Assembly: GCF_001894925.1 (NCBI RefSeq)
Contig: NZ_BCXD01000003.1
Location: forward strand, 310,001 to 374,000
Direction of reading: 5' to 3'
From: Rhodococcus rhodnii NBRC 100604
GTDB lineage: Bacteria; Actinomycetota; Actinomycetes; Mycobacteriales; Mycobacteriaceae
Length of the DNA: 64,000 nucleotides
This document shows positions 9,664 to 18,929 of the stretch, piece by piece; position 1 is the first letter of the stretch; every line of letters begins with the position of its first letter. The notes beneath the pieces were generated by a model, which saw nothing but the letters and a program-made list of their open reading frames with translations, was not told where the DNA came from and ran no database searches. The position numbers and the translations under genes were made by a program.

Positions 9664-10598
9664 CCCGCTCACCATCACACCCCGACCGCATCCGGACCGC
9701 GACGATCGCGGCCGTGTCCACCGCCGTCCCCGTCGTCGCGATGGTGCTGGTGTGGCTCGTCCTGCGCGACGACCTCCCCGGCACTCTCGCGACGCACTGG
9801 TCCGGCACCACCGCCGACGGATTCACCGACGCCACCGCCTTCTTCGCCGCGACGCTCGCCGTGTGCGGACTCGCGGCGATCGGCGCGATCGTGGCCGCCG
9901 CCCGCACGACCGCCGACGCCGGGCTCTGGATACCCGCCGCCGCACTGGTCGCGTGGATCGTCGCGGCGACGTACATCGCCTCCGCCGTGGTCACGACCGC
10001 CGCGGAGGCACCCGCCGACGCCGTCCTCGGCTGGTGGATCGTCCTGCCGCTCGCGGGCCTCGTGTGGGGCGCACTCGCGTTCGCGTCGCTCCCCCGATCC
10101 AGGACGGCGCGCCCGAGCGGGCTCGTCCCCCGGCTCGACCCGCCACTCCACGCCGGCGAGCACGCCGTCTGGATCGAACACGCCCGCTCCCGCGTCGCAC
10201 TGGGTGCCGCGCTCGTCGTGACGGCGAGCGCCGTCGTCGCCGCGTTGTTCGGGCAGTGGTGGCTCGCCGCGCTGTTCGTCGTGGTCGCCGTCCTCGGCGG
10301 CGCACTCGCGTCGGTGACGGTGCGCGTCGACCGCGACGGCCTCACGGTCTCGTCGTGGGGCGTTCCGTGGCGGCGCATCCCGGCCCGCGACATCTCGCGC
10401 GCCGAGGTCGTCGACATCGTTCCCGCCCAGTGGGGCGGGTGGGGCTACCGCACAACGCCGCACGGCACGGTGGTCGTGCTGCGCTCGGGGCCGGCGATCA
10501 TGGCGCGGCGCACCGGCAAACGTCCGTTCGGTGTCACGATCGACGACGCGGACGACGGCGCGGCACTGCTCAACGCGTACGTGCGGCTCGCGTCCTGA
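9660..10598 (+). CDS. DUF1648-type membrane protein with C-terminal PH-like domain
   Basis: Integral membrane protein of 312 residues and unknown role. The N-terminal half carries a membrane helix followed by LPGTLATHWSGTTADGF, the DUF1648 signature, then further helices to about residue 150. The second half has two more helices (ALGAALVVTASAVVAALF and WWLAALFVVVAVLGGAL) and a soluble part, VTVRVDRDGLTVSSWGVPWRR, that looks like a bacterial PH domain. GTG 9660 overlaps the GntR stop by four bases, so it is probably what that regulator controls. Paired GntR and DUF1648 genes in Firmicutes act in export or immunity; whether that holds here is not shown. Confidence 0.75.
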   Translation: MTRSPSHPDRIRTATIAAVSTAVPVVAMVLVWLVLRDDLPGTLATHWSGTTADGFTDATAFFAATLAVCGLAAIGAIVAAARTTADAGLWIPAAALVAWIVAATYIASAVVTTAAEAPADAVLGWWIVLPLAGLVWGALAFASLPRSRTARPSGLVPRLDPPLHAGEHAVWIEHARSRVALGAALVVTASAVVAALFGQWWLAALFVVVAVLGGALASVTVRVDRDGLTVSSWGVPWRRIPARDISRAEVVDIVPAQWGGWGYRTTPHGTVVVLRSGPAIMARRTGKRPFGVTIDDADDGAALLNAYVRLAS

Positions 10599-10625
10599 CG
10601 CACCTCTGCCGCCGGGCCGAGCGCG

Positions 10626-11243
10626 TCAGCTCTCGCGGACGATGTCCACGAACAGCTCGTGGACGCGCCGATCGCCCGTGACCTCGGGGTGGAAGGACGT
10701 GGCGACGACCGCGCCCTGACGCACCGCGACGATCCGGCCCGCGGCGTCGGCGTCGGTGTCGTCGCCGTGGGGAACCCTGGCGAGGACCTCGACGTCGTCG
10801 CCGACGCGCTCGACCCACGGCGCTCGGATGAAGACCGCCCGCACCGGCTCGCCGGCGATGCCTGCGAAGTCGAGGTCGGTCTCGAACGAGTCGACCTGGC
10901 GGCCGAACGCGTTGCGCCGCACCGTCATGTCGATGCCGCCGAGATGCCGGGCGTCCGGCCGGGTGTCGAGGATCTCGCTCGCGAGCAGGATCATCCCCGC
11001 GCACGAGCCGTACGCGGGCATCCCCGCCGCGAGCCGTTCGCGCAGCGGTTCGAGCAGGTCGAAGATCTCGAGCAGGCGGCTCATCGTCGTGGATTCGCCG
11101 CCGGGAAGCACGAGGCCGTCGACCTTGCCCAGTTCCTCCGGCCTGCGCACGGCGGTGGCGTCGGCACCGGACTCGGTCAGTGCGGCGAGGTGTTCCCGGA
11201 CGTCGCCCTGCAGTGCGAGGACGCCGATCAGCGGTCGGGTCAC
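10626..11243 (-). CDS. pdxT: PLP synthase glutaminase subunit PdxT
   Basis: Releases ammonia from glutamine and passes it to PdxS for pyridoxal 5'-phosphate synthesis. The 205-residue class I amidotransferase carries the glycine loop LPGGESTTM, the nucleophile elbow YGSCAGMI (Cys near residue 84) and the FHPE His-Glu pair near residue 187, so the triad is complete. It overlaps the upstream tesB stop by four bases. Unusually, pdxS lies about 3.6 kb upstream with five genes in between rather than next to it; M. tuberculosis has only tesB between the two. Confidence 0.95.
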   Translation of the reverse strand: MTRPLIGVLALQGDVREHLAALTESGADATAVRRPEELGKVDGLVLPGGESTTMSRLLEIFDLLEPLRERLAAGMPAYGSCAGMILLASEILDTRPDARHLGGIDMTVRRNAFGRQVDSFETDLDFAGIAGEPVRAVFIRAPWVERVGDDVEVLARVPHGDDTDADAAGRIVAVRQGAVVATSFHPEVTGDRRVHELFVDIVRES

Positions 11244-12124
11244 GGCTTCTCGAGGTTCATGTGAGTGTCGGATTCCTGTCGCTCGTCCGCCCCGGACGGG
11301 GGTGGTGCGTCACGCGCGATCCGCGTGAGTCCTTCCTGCACGACGGCCGCGACGAGGCGGCCGTCCCTGTCGAAGATACGCCCCTGCGTCAGGGCCCTGC
11401 CGAGACCGGCCGAGGGCGACGTCTGGTCGTAGAGCAGCCAGTCGTCGGCCCGGAACGGCCGCAGGAACCACATCGCGTGATCGAGCGACGCGAGCTGCAG
11501 CCGATCGTCCTGATGCGGGACGCGCGACGAGTCGAGCAGCGTCATGTCGCTCATGTAGGCGAGCGCGCACACGTGCAGAGCGGGATCGTCCGGGAGCCGG
11601 TCGCGATAGCGAATCCAGACGCGTTGCTGCGCCGCGAGGTTCGGCAGCGTCTCGGTGCGCTCGCGCGGCACGACGCGGATGTCCCATTCCTTCCACTCCT
11701 GGAACATCGGCGCGTCGGCGAGTTCGGCGACCGTCGCGAGATCGACGAGTTCGTCGGGATCGGGGACCACCGGCTGCCGATCCTGATGCTCGATGCCGTC
11801 GTCGCCGCGATGGAACGACACCGACATCGAGAAGATGGTCTCGCCGTTCTGGACCCCGTCGACCGACCGCGTGACGAACGAACGTCCGTCGCGCAGCCGA
11901 TCGACGAGATACACCGTGGGGATGGAGGGGTCCCCGGGACGCAGGAAGTAGCCGTGCAGCGAGTGCGGGACGAACTCGTCGTCGACGGTGCGGACAGCGG
12001 ACACGAGCGCCTGCCCGGCGACCTGTCCGCCGAAGGTCCGCTGCAACACGCTCGGCGACGTCGCGCCGCGGAAGATGTCTCGTTCGAGGCGTTCCAGGCG
12101 CAGCACCTGTTCGATCGCGACCAC
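11240..12124 (-). CDS. tesB: Acyl-CoA thioesterase II (TesB type), copy 1
   Basis: Hydrolyses acyl-CoA to free acid and CoA; double hot-dog fold. The 294-residue protein has the family landmarks [20 protein letters not shown] at the N-terminus, [17 protein letters not shown] in the first domain, and [20 protein letters not shown] with [19 protein letters not shown] in the second, including the catalytic Asp of the LDHAMWF motif. Translationally coupled to pdxT. A second copy lies at 12852-13676, and the two share many identical blocks, which suggests tandem duplication. Confidence 0.93.
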   Translation of the reverse strand: MVAIEQVLRLERLERDIFRGATSPSVLQRTFGGQVAGQALVSAVRTVDDEFVPHSLHGYFLRPGDPSIPTVYLVDRLRDGRSFVTRSVDGVQNGETIFSMSVSFHRGDDGIEHQDRQPVVPDPDELVDLATVAELADAPMFQEWKEWDIRVVPRERTETLPNLAAQQRVWIRYRDRLPDDPALHVCALAYMSDMTLLDSSRVPHQDDRLQLASLDHAMWFLRPFRADDWLLYDQTSPSAGLGRALTQGRIFDRDGRLVAAVVQEGLTRIARDAPPPSGADERQESDTHMNLEKP

Positions 12125-12217
12125 TCGCTCCTCCTGTTCGCCCGGTTCAGGCGTTCGAGCCTATCGCGCGGGTACGCCGGATCCGTTCGGGCGTCCGTCG
12201 CGCGGCACAATCGAGTC

Positions 12218-12832
12218 GTGGTGCTCTATCGTCCGACGACGCGCAGTGCGCTCGCACGTGAGGTGGCCGGCCGGGCGCGCCTCGCCCGCCCCCGTGCGGT
12301 CGTCGCGGTGTCCGCGCCCGACGCCGCGCGCCCGGGCGAGCTCGCCGCCGAGATCGCGGACGCCGAGATCGCGGAAGGCGGGTCGGCGGACGTCGTCGAT
12401 CTCCACGACTACGTCCGGCCCGCATCGCTGCGGCTCGAGTACGGGCACCGAGACGAGTTGTCCTATCGCACTGCATGGTTCGACTACGCGGGGCTCGATC
12501 GCGAGGTCGTCCGGGCGCTGCACGACCGCGGCGAGTGGTTGCCGCGGCTGTGGGACGAGCGCACGGATCGCTCCGCACGGGAGCACACCGTCGCCGCTCG
12601 CGGGCGGCACACCCTCGTGGTGTTCGGCCCGATGCTCCTGGGACAGGGACTCGGCTTCGACGTCACGGTGCGGCTCGCGATGACCGAACGCACGCTGCGC
12701 CGGCTCACCGACGACGAGTGGACCGTCGCGCCGCTGCTCGCGGCCGACAAGGACGCTCCGCCCGCCGACGTCGAGGTCCGCTGGGACCATCCCGACCGGC
12801 CCGCGGTGCGCACCGGCACGGCGGTGCCCTGA
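12218..12832 (+). CDS. Uridine-kinase-like protein with degenerate P-loop (hypothetical)
   Basis: Soluble protein of 204 residues whose layout resembles actinobacterial uridine-kinase-like P-loop proteins: an N-terminal strand (RPRAVVAVSAPDAARPGEL) where the Walker A loop would be, a DLHDYVRPASL acidic segment, a YRTAWFDYAGLD segment, then LVVFGPMLLGQGLGFDVTV before a helix MTERTLRRL. The Walker Gly-Lys-Thr is missing, replaced by Ala-Arg-Pro-Gly, so ATP use is doubtful. The comparison is from pattern memory only. GTG 12218 follows a CACAAT box by six nucleotides and may be leaderless. It is the only plus-strand gene between 10.6 and 23.8 kb, wedged between the two tesB copies. Confidence 0.6.
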   Translation: MVLYRPTTRSALAREVAGRARLARPRAVVAVSAPDAARPGELAAEIADAEIAEGGSADVVDLHDYVRPASLRLEYGHRDELSYRTAWFDYAGLDREVVRALHDRGEWLPRLWDERTDRSAREHTVAARGRHTLVVFGPMLLGQGLGFDVTVRLAMTERTLRRLTDDEWTVAPLLAADKDAPPADVEVRWDHPDRPAVRTGTAVP

Positions 12833-12851
12833 ACCCGCACGTCCGCCGCGC

Positions 12852-13676
12852 TCACTCGTGCAGGTGGCGCGTGAGCCCTTCCTGCGTCACCGCGGCGACG
12901 AGTGTGCCCGACCGGTCGAAGATGCGTCCCTGGGTGAGCGAGCGTCCTTCCGCGGACGACGGCGCCAGCTGATCGTACAGCAGCCAGTCGTCGGCGCGGA
13001 ACGGCCGCAGGAACCACATCGCGTGATCGAGGGACGCGAGCTGGAGCAGCTGGCCCGGGGGATGCGCGGCGCGCGCGGTGTTGAGCAGCGAGATGTCGCT
13101 GAGGTACGCGAGCGTGCAGACGTGGAACATCGGATCGTCCGGCAGCTCTTCGAGGGAACGGAACCACAGCTGCTGCCGTCCCGCGGAACCGCCCAGCGGC
13201 TCGACGCGATCGCGCGGTACGAACCGCAGATCCCACTGCGGCCATTCCCGGGCGATCCACAGCTGCTCGGGATCGCCGCCGTCGGTCACGTGCGGGAGCG
13301 ACAGCGGATCGGGTACGTCCGGGATCGTGTCCTGGTGCTCGATCCCCTCGTCGCCGTGGTGGAAGGAGGCCGCCATCGTGAAGATGGCTCGGCCGTCCTG
13401 CACGGCGCGCACGCGGCGTGTGACGAACGAGTGGCCGTCGCGGATCCGGTCGACGAGATACACCGTCGGGATCGACGGATCACCCGGCCGCAGGAAGTAA
13501 CCGTGCAGCGAATGGACGACGAACTCGGGTTCGGTCGTGCGGCCCGCCGCGGCGAGCGACTGGCTCGCGACCTGACCGCCAAAGGTGCGGACGAGCGTCG
13601 TCTCGATCGCGTTGCCGCGGAAGATGTCACGTTCGAGCCGCTCGAGTTCGAGGATCGAGGTGATCGTGCCCGACAC
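12852..13676 (-). CDS. Acyl-CoA thioesterase II (TesB type), copy 2
   Basis: Second TesB-like acyl-CoA thioesterase, 274 residues. It repeats the landmarks of copy 1: [60 protein letters not shown] and GRIFDRSGTLVAAVTQEGL, so the catalytic region is intact. GTG 13676 has GGAAGGAG five nucleotides upstream. Lies on the same strand as copy 1 but is separated from it by the oppositely oriented kinase-like gene, so it is transcribed on its own or from the azlD side. Substrate preference cannot be read from the sequence. Confidence 0.9.
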   Translation of the reverse strand: MSGTITSILELERLERDIFRGNAIETTLVRTFGGQVASQSLAAAGRTTEPEFVVHSLHGYFLRPGDPSIPTVYLVDRIRDGHSFVTRRVRAVQDGRAIFTMAASFHHGDEGIEHQDTIPDVPDPLSLPHVTDGGDPEQLWIAREWPQWDLRFVPRDRVEPLGGSAGRQQLWFRSLEELPDDPMFHVCTLAYLSDISLLNTARAAHPPGQLLQLASLDHAMWFLRPFRADDWLLYDQLAPSSAEGRSLTQGRIFDRSGTLVAAVTQEGLTRHLHE

Positions 13677-13744
13677 GGGACTCCTTCCGATCGAGGGCGC
13701 AGCGGGATTCGTCCGTGCTGCGCTCCGATCGTAATGCGGCGGCC

Positions 13745-14053
13745 TCAGGCGACGCCGAGGGCCCGGAGGATCGCCGCCGAAGCTGCGGCACCCACCACGA
13801 CCAGCACGAATGGTGCCCTGCGCCACACCAGAACGGCGGCGACGAGAACCCCGGCGACGCGGGCCCAGCCGGCGAAGGACGAGCCGTCGTACACGGTCTG
13901 CGTCACGCCGAGCGCGACGAGCAGCGCCGTGGCGGCGAGCGCGAGCCCCCGGACGACGCGCGGCGGGACGTGCACGCGCGACCGCACGAGCGGCCCGGCG
14001 GCGCGGAACGCGAAAGTCCCGGCGGCGAGCGCCGCGATCACCCACCAGCTCAT
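13745..14053 (-). CDS. azlD: AzlD-type branched-chain amino acid exporter small subunit
   Basis: Small membrane protein of 102 residues that forms a branched-chain amino acid exporter with AzlC. Four hydrophobic segments are visible (WWVIAALAAGTFAFRAAGPL, then GLALAATALLVALGV, WARVAGVLVAAVLVW, and a C-terminal FVLVVVGAAASAAILRAL). The FRAAGP phrase near the start is typical of AzlD. ATG 14053 overlaps the azlC stop by four bases, so the pair is translated together. This exporter pair is not part of the corresponding M. tuberculosis locus. Confidence 0.85.
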   Translation of the reverse strand: MSWWVIAALAAGTFAFRAAGPLVRSRVHVPPRVVRGLALAATALLVALGVTQTVYDGSSFAGWARVAGVLVAAVLVWRRAPFVLVVVGAAASAAILRALGVA

Positions 14054-14805
14054 CGCGCACCCACCGCTCCGGAGGGCGCGCCGTCGGGATCGAACCCGCC
14101 GCGCCCGGCGACGAGGAGCCCGGCGAGTCCCGCGAGCACGCCCATCCCCGCCGGCAGCAGCGGCGTCGCGACGACGGCGACCGCCGCCCCGGCGAGGGCG
14201 ACGCGGCGGTCGATTCGGGCGCGCCACGCTCCGGCGGTGAGAGCGAGCAGTGCGGCCGGGAACGCCGCGTCGATCCCCCACGCGGCGGGGTCGCCGAGGA
14301 GATTGCCGCCGACGGCACCGATCGCGGTTCCCGCGTTCCACGCGAGGAACAGGGCCGCACCCGCGACGAGGAAGAGCCGGCGTGCCGCGGCGCGATCGCC
14401 GTGGCGGCGCAGCTGGTCGATCGTGAAGGCCGTCGCCTCGTCCGTCATGAGGTGCGCCGAGAGCACGCGGCTCCATCGGGAGCCTCCGGCGCCGAGCACA
14501 TCGGCCAGCACGAGCCCGTACGGCAGGTGCCGCGCGTTGACGACGAGTCCGGCGAGGACGATCGCCGCCGGGGCCGCCCCCGCCGCGACGGCCGCGACGA
14601 CGAGGAACTGCGCCCCACCCGCGTACACGATCACCGAGAGAGCGATCGTCTGCGGCAAGGACACTCCGGCCGCGACGGAGACGGCACCGAACGATGCGCC
14701 GACCAGTGCCATCGCGAGAGCGAGCGGGACGAGACGACCCGCGAGCGAAGCGCTCGCGGGTCGGTCGTGCGGGTCGTGCGGGTGCGGAGTCTCCCCCGAT
14801 GTCAC
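14050..14805 (-). CDS. azlC: AzlC family branched-chain amino acid permease
   Basis: Large subunit of an AzlCD exporter, 251 residues with about six to eight membrane helices. Typical phrases are [32 protein letters not shown] in the first helices, [17 protein letters not shown], and the [10 protein letters not shown] motif after the third. GTG 14805 overlaps the pdxS stop (GTGA), which gives the expected length; the longer open frame on this strand is pdxS in another register. Coupling to pdxS suggests co-expression with PLP synthesis, perhaps because PLP serves branched-chain transaminases; that link is inference. Confidence 0.88.
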   Translation of the reverse strand: MTSGETPHPHDPHDRPASASLAGRLVPLALAMALVGASFGAVSVAAGVSLPQTIALSVIVYAGGAQFLVVAAVAAGAAPAAIVLAGLVVNARHLPYGLVLADVLGAGGSRWSRVLSAHLMTDEATAFTIDQLRRHGDRAAARRLFLVAGAALFLAWNAGTAIGAVGGNLLGDPAAWGIDAAFPAALLALTAGAWRARIDRRVALAGAAVAVVATPLLPAGMGVLAGLAGLLVAGRGGFDPDGAPSGAVGAR

Positions 14806-15704
14806 CAGCCGCGCTCGGCGAGCCGGTGCGGCTGCGGGATGTCGTCGACGTTGATGCCGACCATCGCCTCGCCGAGCCCGCGCGAGACCTTGGCGAGCAC
14901 GTCGGGATCGTCGTGGAAGGTCGTGGCCTTGACGATCGCGGCAGCACGCTGCGCCGGGTTGCCCGACTTGAAGATGCCCGAGCCCACGAACACGCCCTCG
15001 GCGCCGAGCTGCATCATCATCGCGGCGTCCGCGGGAGTCGCGATGCCACCGGCGGTGAACAGCGTGACGGGGAGCTTGCCGGCCTTCGCGACCTCGACGA
15101 CGAGGTCGTACGGCGCCTGCAGTTCCTTGGCGGCGACGTAGAGCTCGTCCTCGGGAAGCGAGGTGAGGCGGCGGATCTGCTGCCGGATCTGCCGCATGTG
15201 GGTCGTGGCGTTGGAGACGTCGCCCGTCCCCGCCTCGCCCTTCGAGCGGATCATCGCCGCACCCTCGGTGATGCGGCGGAGCGCCTCGCCGAGGTTCGTC
15301 GCACCACAGACGAACGGCACGGTGAACGCGAACTTGTCGATGTGGTTCTCGTAGTCGGCGGGTGTCAGGACCTCGGACTCGTCGATGTAGTCGACGCCGA
15401 GGCTCTGCAGGACCTGTGCCTCCACGAAGTGGCCGATCCGCGCCTTCGCCATGACCGGGATGGAGACGGCGGAGATGATGCCGTCGATCATGTCGGGGTC
15501 GCTCATCCGGGAGACGCCGCCCTGCGCACGGATGTCGGCGGGAACCCGCTCGAGCGCCATGACGGCGACGGCGCCCGCGTCCTCGGCGATCTTCGCCTGC
15601 TCGGGGGTGACGACGTCCATGATGACCCCGCCCTTGAGCATCTCGGCCATTCCGCGCTTGACGCGCGCGGTGCCGGTGGTGGATGTGGTGTCGGGGGTGC
15701 TCAC
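14802..15704 (-). CDS. pdxS: PLP synthase lyase subunit PdxS
   Basis: Builds pyridoxal 5'-phosphate from ribose 5-phosphate, glyceraldehyde 3-phosphate and PdxT-derived ammonia; forms a dodecamer. The 300-residue barrel has [19 protein letters not shown] at the start, [12 protein letters not shown], the [20 protein letters not shown] block, and the phosphate-binding [15 protein letters not shown] segment with its catalytic lysine nearby. GTG 15704 is chosen because GGAG lies eight nucleotides upstream and the length matches the family; an in-frame extension to 15776 is Arg-rich and unlike PdxS. Confidence 0.96.
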   Translation of the reverse strand: MSTPDTTSTTGTARVKRGMAEMLKGGVIMDVVTPEQAKIAEDAGAVAVMALERVPADIRAQGGVSRMSDPDMIDGIISAVSIPVMAKARIGHFVEAQVLQSLGVDYIDESEVLTPADYENHIDKFAFTVPFVCGATNLGEALRRITEGAAMIRSKGEAGTGDVSNATTHMRQIRQQIRRLTSLPEDELYVAAKELQAPYDLVVEVAKAGKLPVTLFTAGGIATPADAAMMMQLGAEGVFVGSGIFKSGNPAQRAAAIVKATTFHDDPDVLAKVSRGLGEAMVGINVDDIPQPHRLAERGW

Positions 15705-15859
15705 AGCGAATTCTCCTGAAGATGCATCGGAAACGGATGGTCGCGCAGCGGCGCGACGCGGCGCGCGGCGGCGCACTCGCCACCGATTCTAGGGCGTCGC
15801 CGCGGCGCTGTCGGTAGCCAGTGCGGGGATGCTGGCCCGCACGGCCGGAGGGTCGGTCG

Positions 15860-16882
15860 TCAGGCGATCTGCCGGACGTGGACGTCGCCCACACCCGCGG
15901 CGATCTCGCCCGCCTCGCGCAGCGAGTCCGCGAGGTCTCGCGGGTAGACGGTCTCCCCGGCCGCGTCGAGTGCGCGGATGCCGTCCGCGTCACACCAGCG
16001 GGCATCGGTGATCGTGCGCTTCTCGACCTCGGTGAAGCCGTCCGAGACGGGCGCGAACTCCGGCACGGGCAGCACGAAGAAGAACTCCTCCGACCGGATC
16101 AGTTCGCCGTTCCACGAGAACACCGCGACGCGGCGCCACATCGGTCCCCGCAGCGCGGCGGGGTCCGCGCGCAGTCCGGTCTCCTCGGCGAGTTCGCGGA
16201 CAGCGGCCTCGCGCAGCGTCTCGCTCTTCTCGACGGCGCCGCCCACCGTGAACCAGAAGTGCACGCCCTCGACCGCCGGATCACGTCCCCGGAGCAGCAG
16301 CACCCGGCCGCGGTCGTCGAGGACGACGACGCGCGCCGAGGTTCGCGTCGCGTCGAGTTCGAAACCCTCGACGCGGCCCGCGGCGGACGTGCGTTCGGAG
16401 ATCTCGAAGTACACGGGAAGCGGCGCGGTTCCGCCGAGGTGCAGCCAGCGCACGAGCCGGCGCGTCCGCAGCGCGAGTGTGTCGCGGACGGCGTCGTTGT
16501 GGAAGCGCCGTGCGATGAGCACCCGTGCCTCGGCGTCCGCGAGTTCGGCGACGAGTTGCGGGCGCAGCGTCTCGGTGTCCAGGTCCGCGAGGACGGCCGA
16601 CAGGGCGTTCTCCGCGCGCTCGCGATCACCGCGGTCCGCTCGCTCGGCGGCGTCCGCCGCGGCGACGATCGGCCGGCGCCGACCGGCCGGCAGGGTCGCG
16701 GCGAGGGCACGCACGACGGCGGATCGCCGCGCGAGCGAGGCGTCGAGCGCCTGCCACGACAGGTCCGAGCGCACGTGGAGACGGTCGAGCCGGTTCGCCG
16801 TCCCGTACGCCCACAGCCCGACGATCAGGACGACGAGCGCCACGAGCCCGACGACGAACACGGTCAGGGCCGACAACGTCAC
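15860..16882 (-). CDS. Membrane-anchored LemA-like/Nudix hydrolase fusion
   Basis: Probable Nudix pyrophosphohydrolase tethered to the membrane, 340 residues. Residues 1-28 form one membrane helix. Residues 30-150 are helical and resemble LemA proteins (RLDRLHVRSDLSWQALDASLARRSAVV). Residues about 180-320 are a Nudix domain with a complete box, GGAVEKSETLREAAVRELAE followed by ETG. GTG 16882 overlaps the pimA stop (GTGA), so it is co-translated with the PIM operon. The same position in M. tuberculosis holds a membrane Nudix protein (Rv2609c). The substrate is unknown; the context suggests a nucleotide-activated lipid or sugar. Confidence 0.82.
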   Translation of the reverse strand: MTLSALTVFVVGLVALVVLIVGLWAYGTANRLDRLHVRSDLSWQALDASLARRSAVVRALAATLPAGRRRPIVAAADAAERADRGDRERAENALSAVLADLDTETLRPQLVAELADAEARVLIARRFHNDAVRDTLALRTRRLVRWLHLGGTAPLPVYFEISERTSAAGRVEGFELDATRTSARVVVLDDRGRVLLLRGRDPAVEGVHFWFTVGGAVEKSETLREAAVRELAEETGLRADPAALRGPMWRRVAVFSWNGELIRSEEFFFVLPVPEFAPVSDGFTEVEKRTITDARWCDADGIRALDAAGETVYPRDLADSLREAGEIAAGVGDVHVRQIA

Positions 16883-18015
16883 GAGCGCACCTCACGAATT
16901 CTGACCTTCTGGCCGCCGACGACGACGGTGTCGTACACCCGCAGGATCTGTTCGGCGACGACCGGCCAGTCGTACGCCGTGACGAGCCTGCGCCCGGCGG
17001 CCACGAGGCTCGCCCGCTCGTCGTCGTCGTCGAGTGCGCGGGCGAGCGCCGTCGCGAGCGCGGCGGAGTCGCCGACCGGGACGAGCATGCCGCCCTCGCC
17101 GTCGCGCAGCACACGCCGGAACGCGTCGAGTTCGCTCGCGACGACGCACGTTCCGGCCGCCATCGCCTCGACGAGCACGATCCCGAAGCTCTCGCCGCCG
17201 AGGTGCGGCGCGCAGTACACGTCCGCGCTGCGCAGCGCCGACGCCTTCTCCGCGTCGGTGACCTGGCCGAGCAGACGCAGGTGCGGCCACAGCGCGCGGC
17301 CCGCTTCGCGGCGCAGCTTCTCGTCGTCGCCGCGCCCGATCACGAGGACCTCGAGGTCGGGGTGCCGTTCGAGCAGCCCGGGCATCGCCTCGAGCAGGAC
17401 GGCCATGCCCTTGCGCGGCTCGTCGTAGCGGCCGAGGAACGCGACCGTTCCGCCCCGGCGCGGGTATCCCGGGAGCAGTGGCGCGTCCGCGAACGCCGGC
17501 ACGTCCACGCCGTTCGGGATCTCGACGGCGTCGGACCCGAGCGCTTCGACCTGCCAGCGCCGCGCGAGTTCCGAGACGGCGATCCGGCCGCTGATCTTCT
17601 CGAGGTACGGCTGGAGCACGCCCTGGAACGTGCTCAGCACGAGCGACTTCGTCGTGGACGTGTGGAAGGTCGCGACGATGGGGCCGTCCGCGAGCCGCAA
17701 CGCGAGCATCGACAGGCTCGGGGCGTTCGGCTCGTGGATGTGCAGGACGTCGAACTCGCCACGCGAGATCCATTTGCGCACACGGGCACTCGCGACGGGC
17801 GTGAAACTGAGTCGCGCGACCGAGCCGTTGTACGGGATGGGAACGGCGCGGCCTGCGGAGACCACGAACTCGGGCAGCACGGCGTCCTCGGCGGCCGGGG
17901 CGAGCACGGAGACGTGGTGTCCGCGTTCGATGAGCACCCGCGCGAGATCGACGACGTGCGCCTGGACTCCGCCCGGTACGTCGAGCGAGTACGGGCACAC
18001 CATTCCGATCCTCAC
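16879..18015 (-). CDS. pimA: Phosphatidylinositol alpha-mannosyltransferase PimA
   Basis: Adds the first mannose from GDP-mannose to phosphatidylinositol on the cytoplasmic face of the membrane, starting PIM, LM and LAM synthesis. The 378-residue GT-B enzyme is the exact length of the mycobacterial protein. It opens RIGMVCPYSLDVPGGVQAHV with the Gly-Gly acceptor loop, has HIHEPNAPSLSMLAL, and the donor-site EX7E motif in the GGESFGIVLVEAMAAGT stretch. GTG 18015 overlaps the patA stop by four bases. Confidence 0.96.
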   Translation of the reverse strand: MRIGMVCPYSLDVPGGVQAHVVDLARVLIERGHHVSVLAPAAEDAVLPEFVVSAGRAVPIPYNGSVARLSFTPVASARVRKWISRGEFDVLHIHEPNAPSLSMLALRLADGPIVATFHTSTTKSLVLSTFQGVLQPYLEKISGRIAVSELARRWQVEALGSDAVEIPNGVDVPAFADAPLLPGYPRRGGTVAFLGRYDEPRKGMAVLLEAMPGLLERHPDLEVLVIGRGDDEKLRREAGRALWPHLRLLGQVTDAEKASALRSADVYCAPHLGGESFGIVLVEAMAAGTCVVASELDAFRRVLRDGEGGMLVPVGDSAALATALARALDDDDERASLVAAGRRLVTAYDWPVVAEQILRVYDTVVVGGQKVRIREVRS

Positions 18016-18929
18016 GTGTCCTCCGCCCGCGTCTCGCCCATGCGCTCGAGCCGCCCCTGCGAGAGGTCCGAGAGCCACAGCGGCGGCAGCATGTGCCAGT
18101 CGGCGGGGTGCGCCGCGATGTTGCGTTCGAAGACGTCGGCGAGTGCCTGCGTCGCTGCAGCGGTGCCGGCGGCGACGTCGACCGGCGGGTCGACGGAGAA
18201 GCCCCATCCGCCGGGAGTGAACCAGCAGTGGACGGGCAGCAGCGCGGCACCGGTCTCCTCGGCGAGCTTCGCGGGACCGGCCGGCATCCGCGTCGGTTCG
18301 CCGAAGAAGGTCACCGGTACACCACGACGCGCGAGGTCGCGTTCGCCGAGCAGGCACACGATGCGGCCCGCGCGGAGGCGCTCGGCGAGCTGCGGGAACG
18401 GCGGCTTCTCACCGCCGCTGAGCGGGAAGATCTCGAAGCCCAGGCTCTCGCGGTACTCGACGAACCGCCGGTAGAGCGACTCGGGACGCAGCCGTTCGGC
18501 GACCGTCGTGAAGCCGTCGTACCGCTGCGCGCACCACACTCCGGCCATGTCCCAGTTGCCGCTGTGGGGCAGCGCGAGGATCGCGCCGCGCCCGGCGGCC
18601 ATCGCCGCGTCGACGTGCTCCTTGCCCGCGATCGAGTCCTCGATCGCATCGGCCACGGCCGGCAGGTCCATCGACGGCAGCCGGAACGCCTCGCGCCAGT
18701 ACCGCGCGTACGAACGCACCGCGTCACGGAGCAGCTCGTCCGGCACGGCCTCGGGGGACGTGCCCACGACCCGCGCCAGGTTGCGACGAAGCTGGTCGGG
18801 ACCACCACCGCGCGACGCGAGGTCGGCACCGCGATCGAACAGTGTCGTCGCCACCGATTCCGGAAGCGCCCGCACCAGCCGCCAACCGGCGGCGTACCCG
18901 AGGTCCGACAGTGTCTCGGCGGCCGTCAT
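18012..18929 (-). CDS. patA: Phosphatidylinositol mannoside acyltransferase (PatA-type)
   Basis: Transfers a palmitoyl group to the mannose of PIM1/PIM2, a step in making the inner-membrane PIMs. The 305-residue lauroyl acyltransferase family protein shows the HSGNWDMAG motif near residue 128 (catalytic His and Asp/Glu), GGEKPPFPQLAERLRAG, and LLGERDLARRGVPVTFFGE. It lies between pgsA and pimA, as in M. tuberculosis (Rv2611c), with four-base overlaps on both sides, so all three are made together. Confidence 0.94.
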   Translation of the reverse strand: MTAAETLSDLGYAAGWRLVRALPESVATTLFDRGADLASRGGGPDQLRRNLARVVGTSPEAVPDELLRDAVRSYARYWREAFRLPSMDLPAVADAIEDSIAGKEHVDAAMAAGRGAILALPHSGNWDMAGVWCAQRYDGFTTVAERLRPESLYRRFVEYRESLGFEIFPLSGGEKPPFPQLAERLRAGRIVCLLGERDLARRGVPVTFFGEPTRMPAGPAKLAEETGAALLPVHCWFTPGGWGFSVDPPVDVAAGTAAATQALADVFERNIAAHPADWHMLPPLWLSDLSQGRLERMGETRAEDT

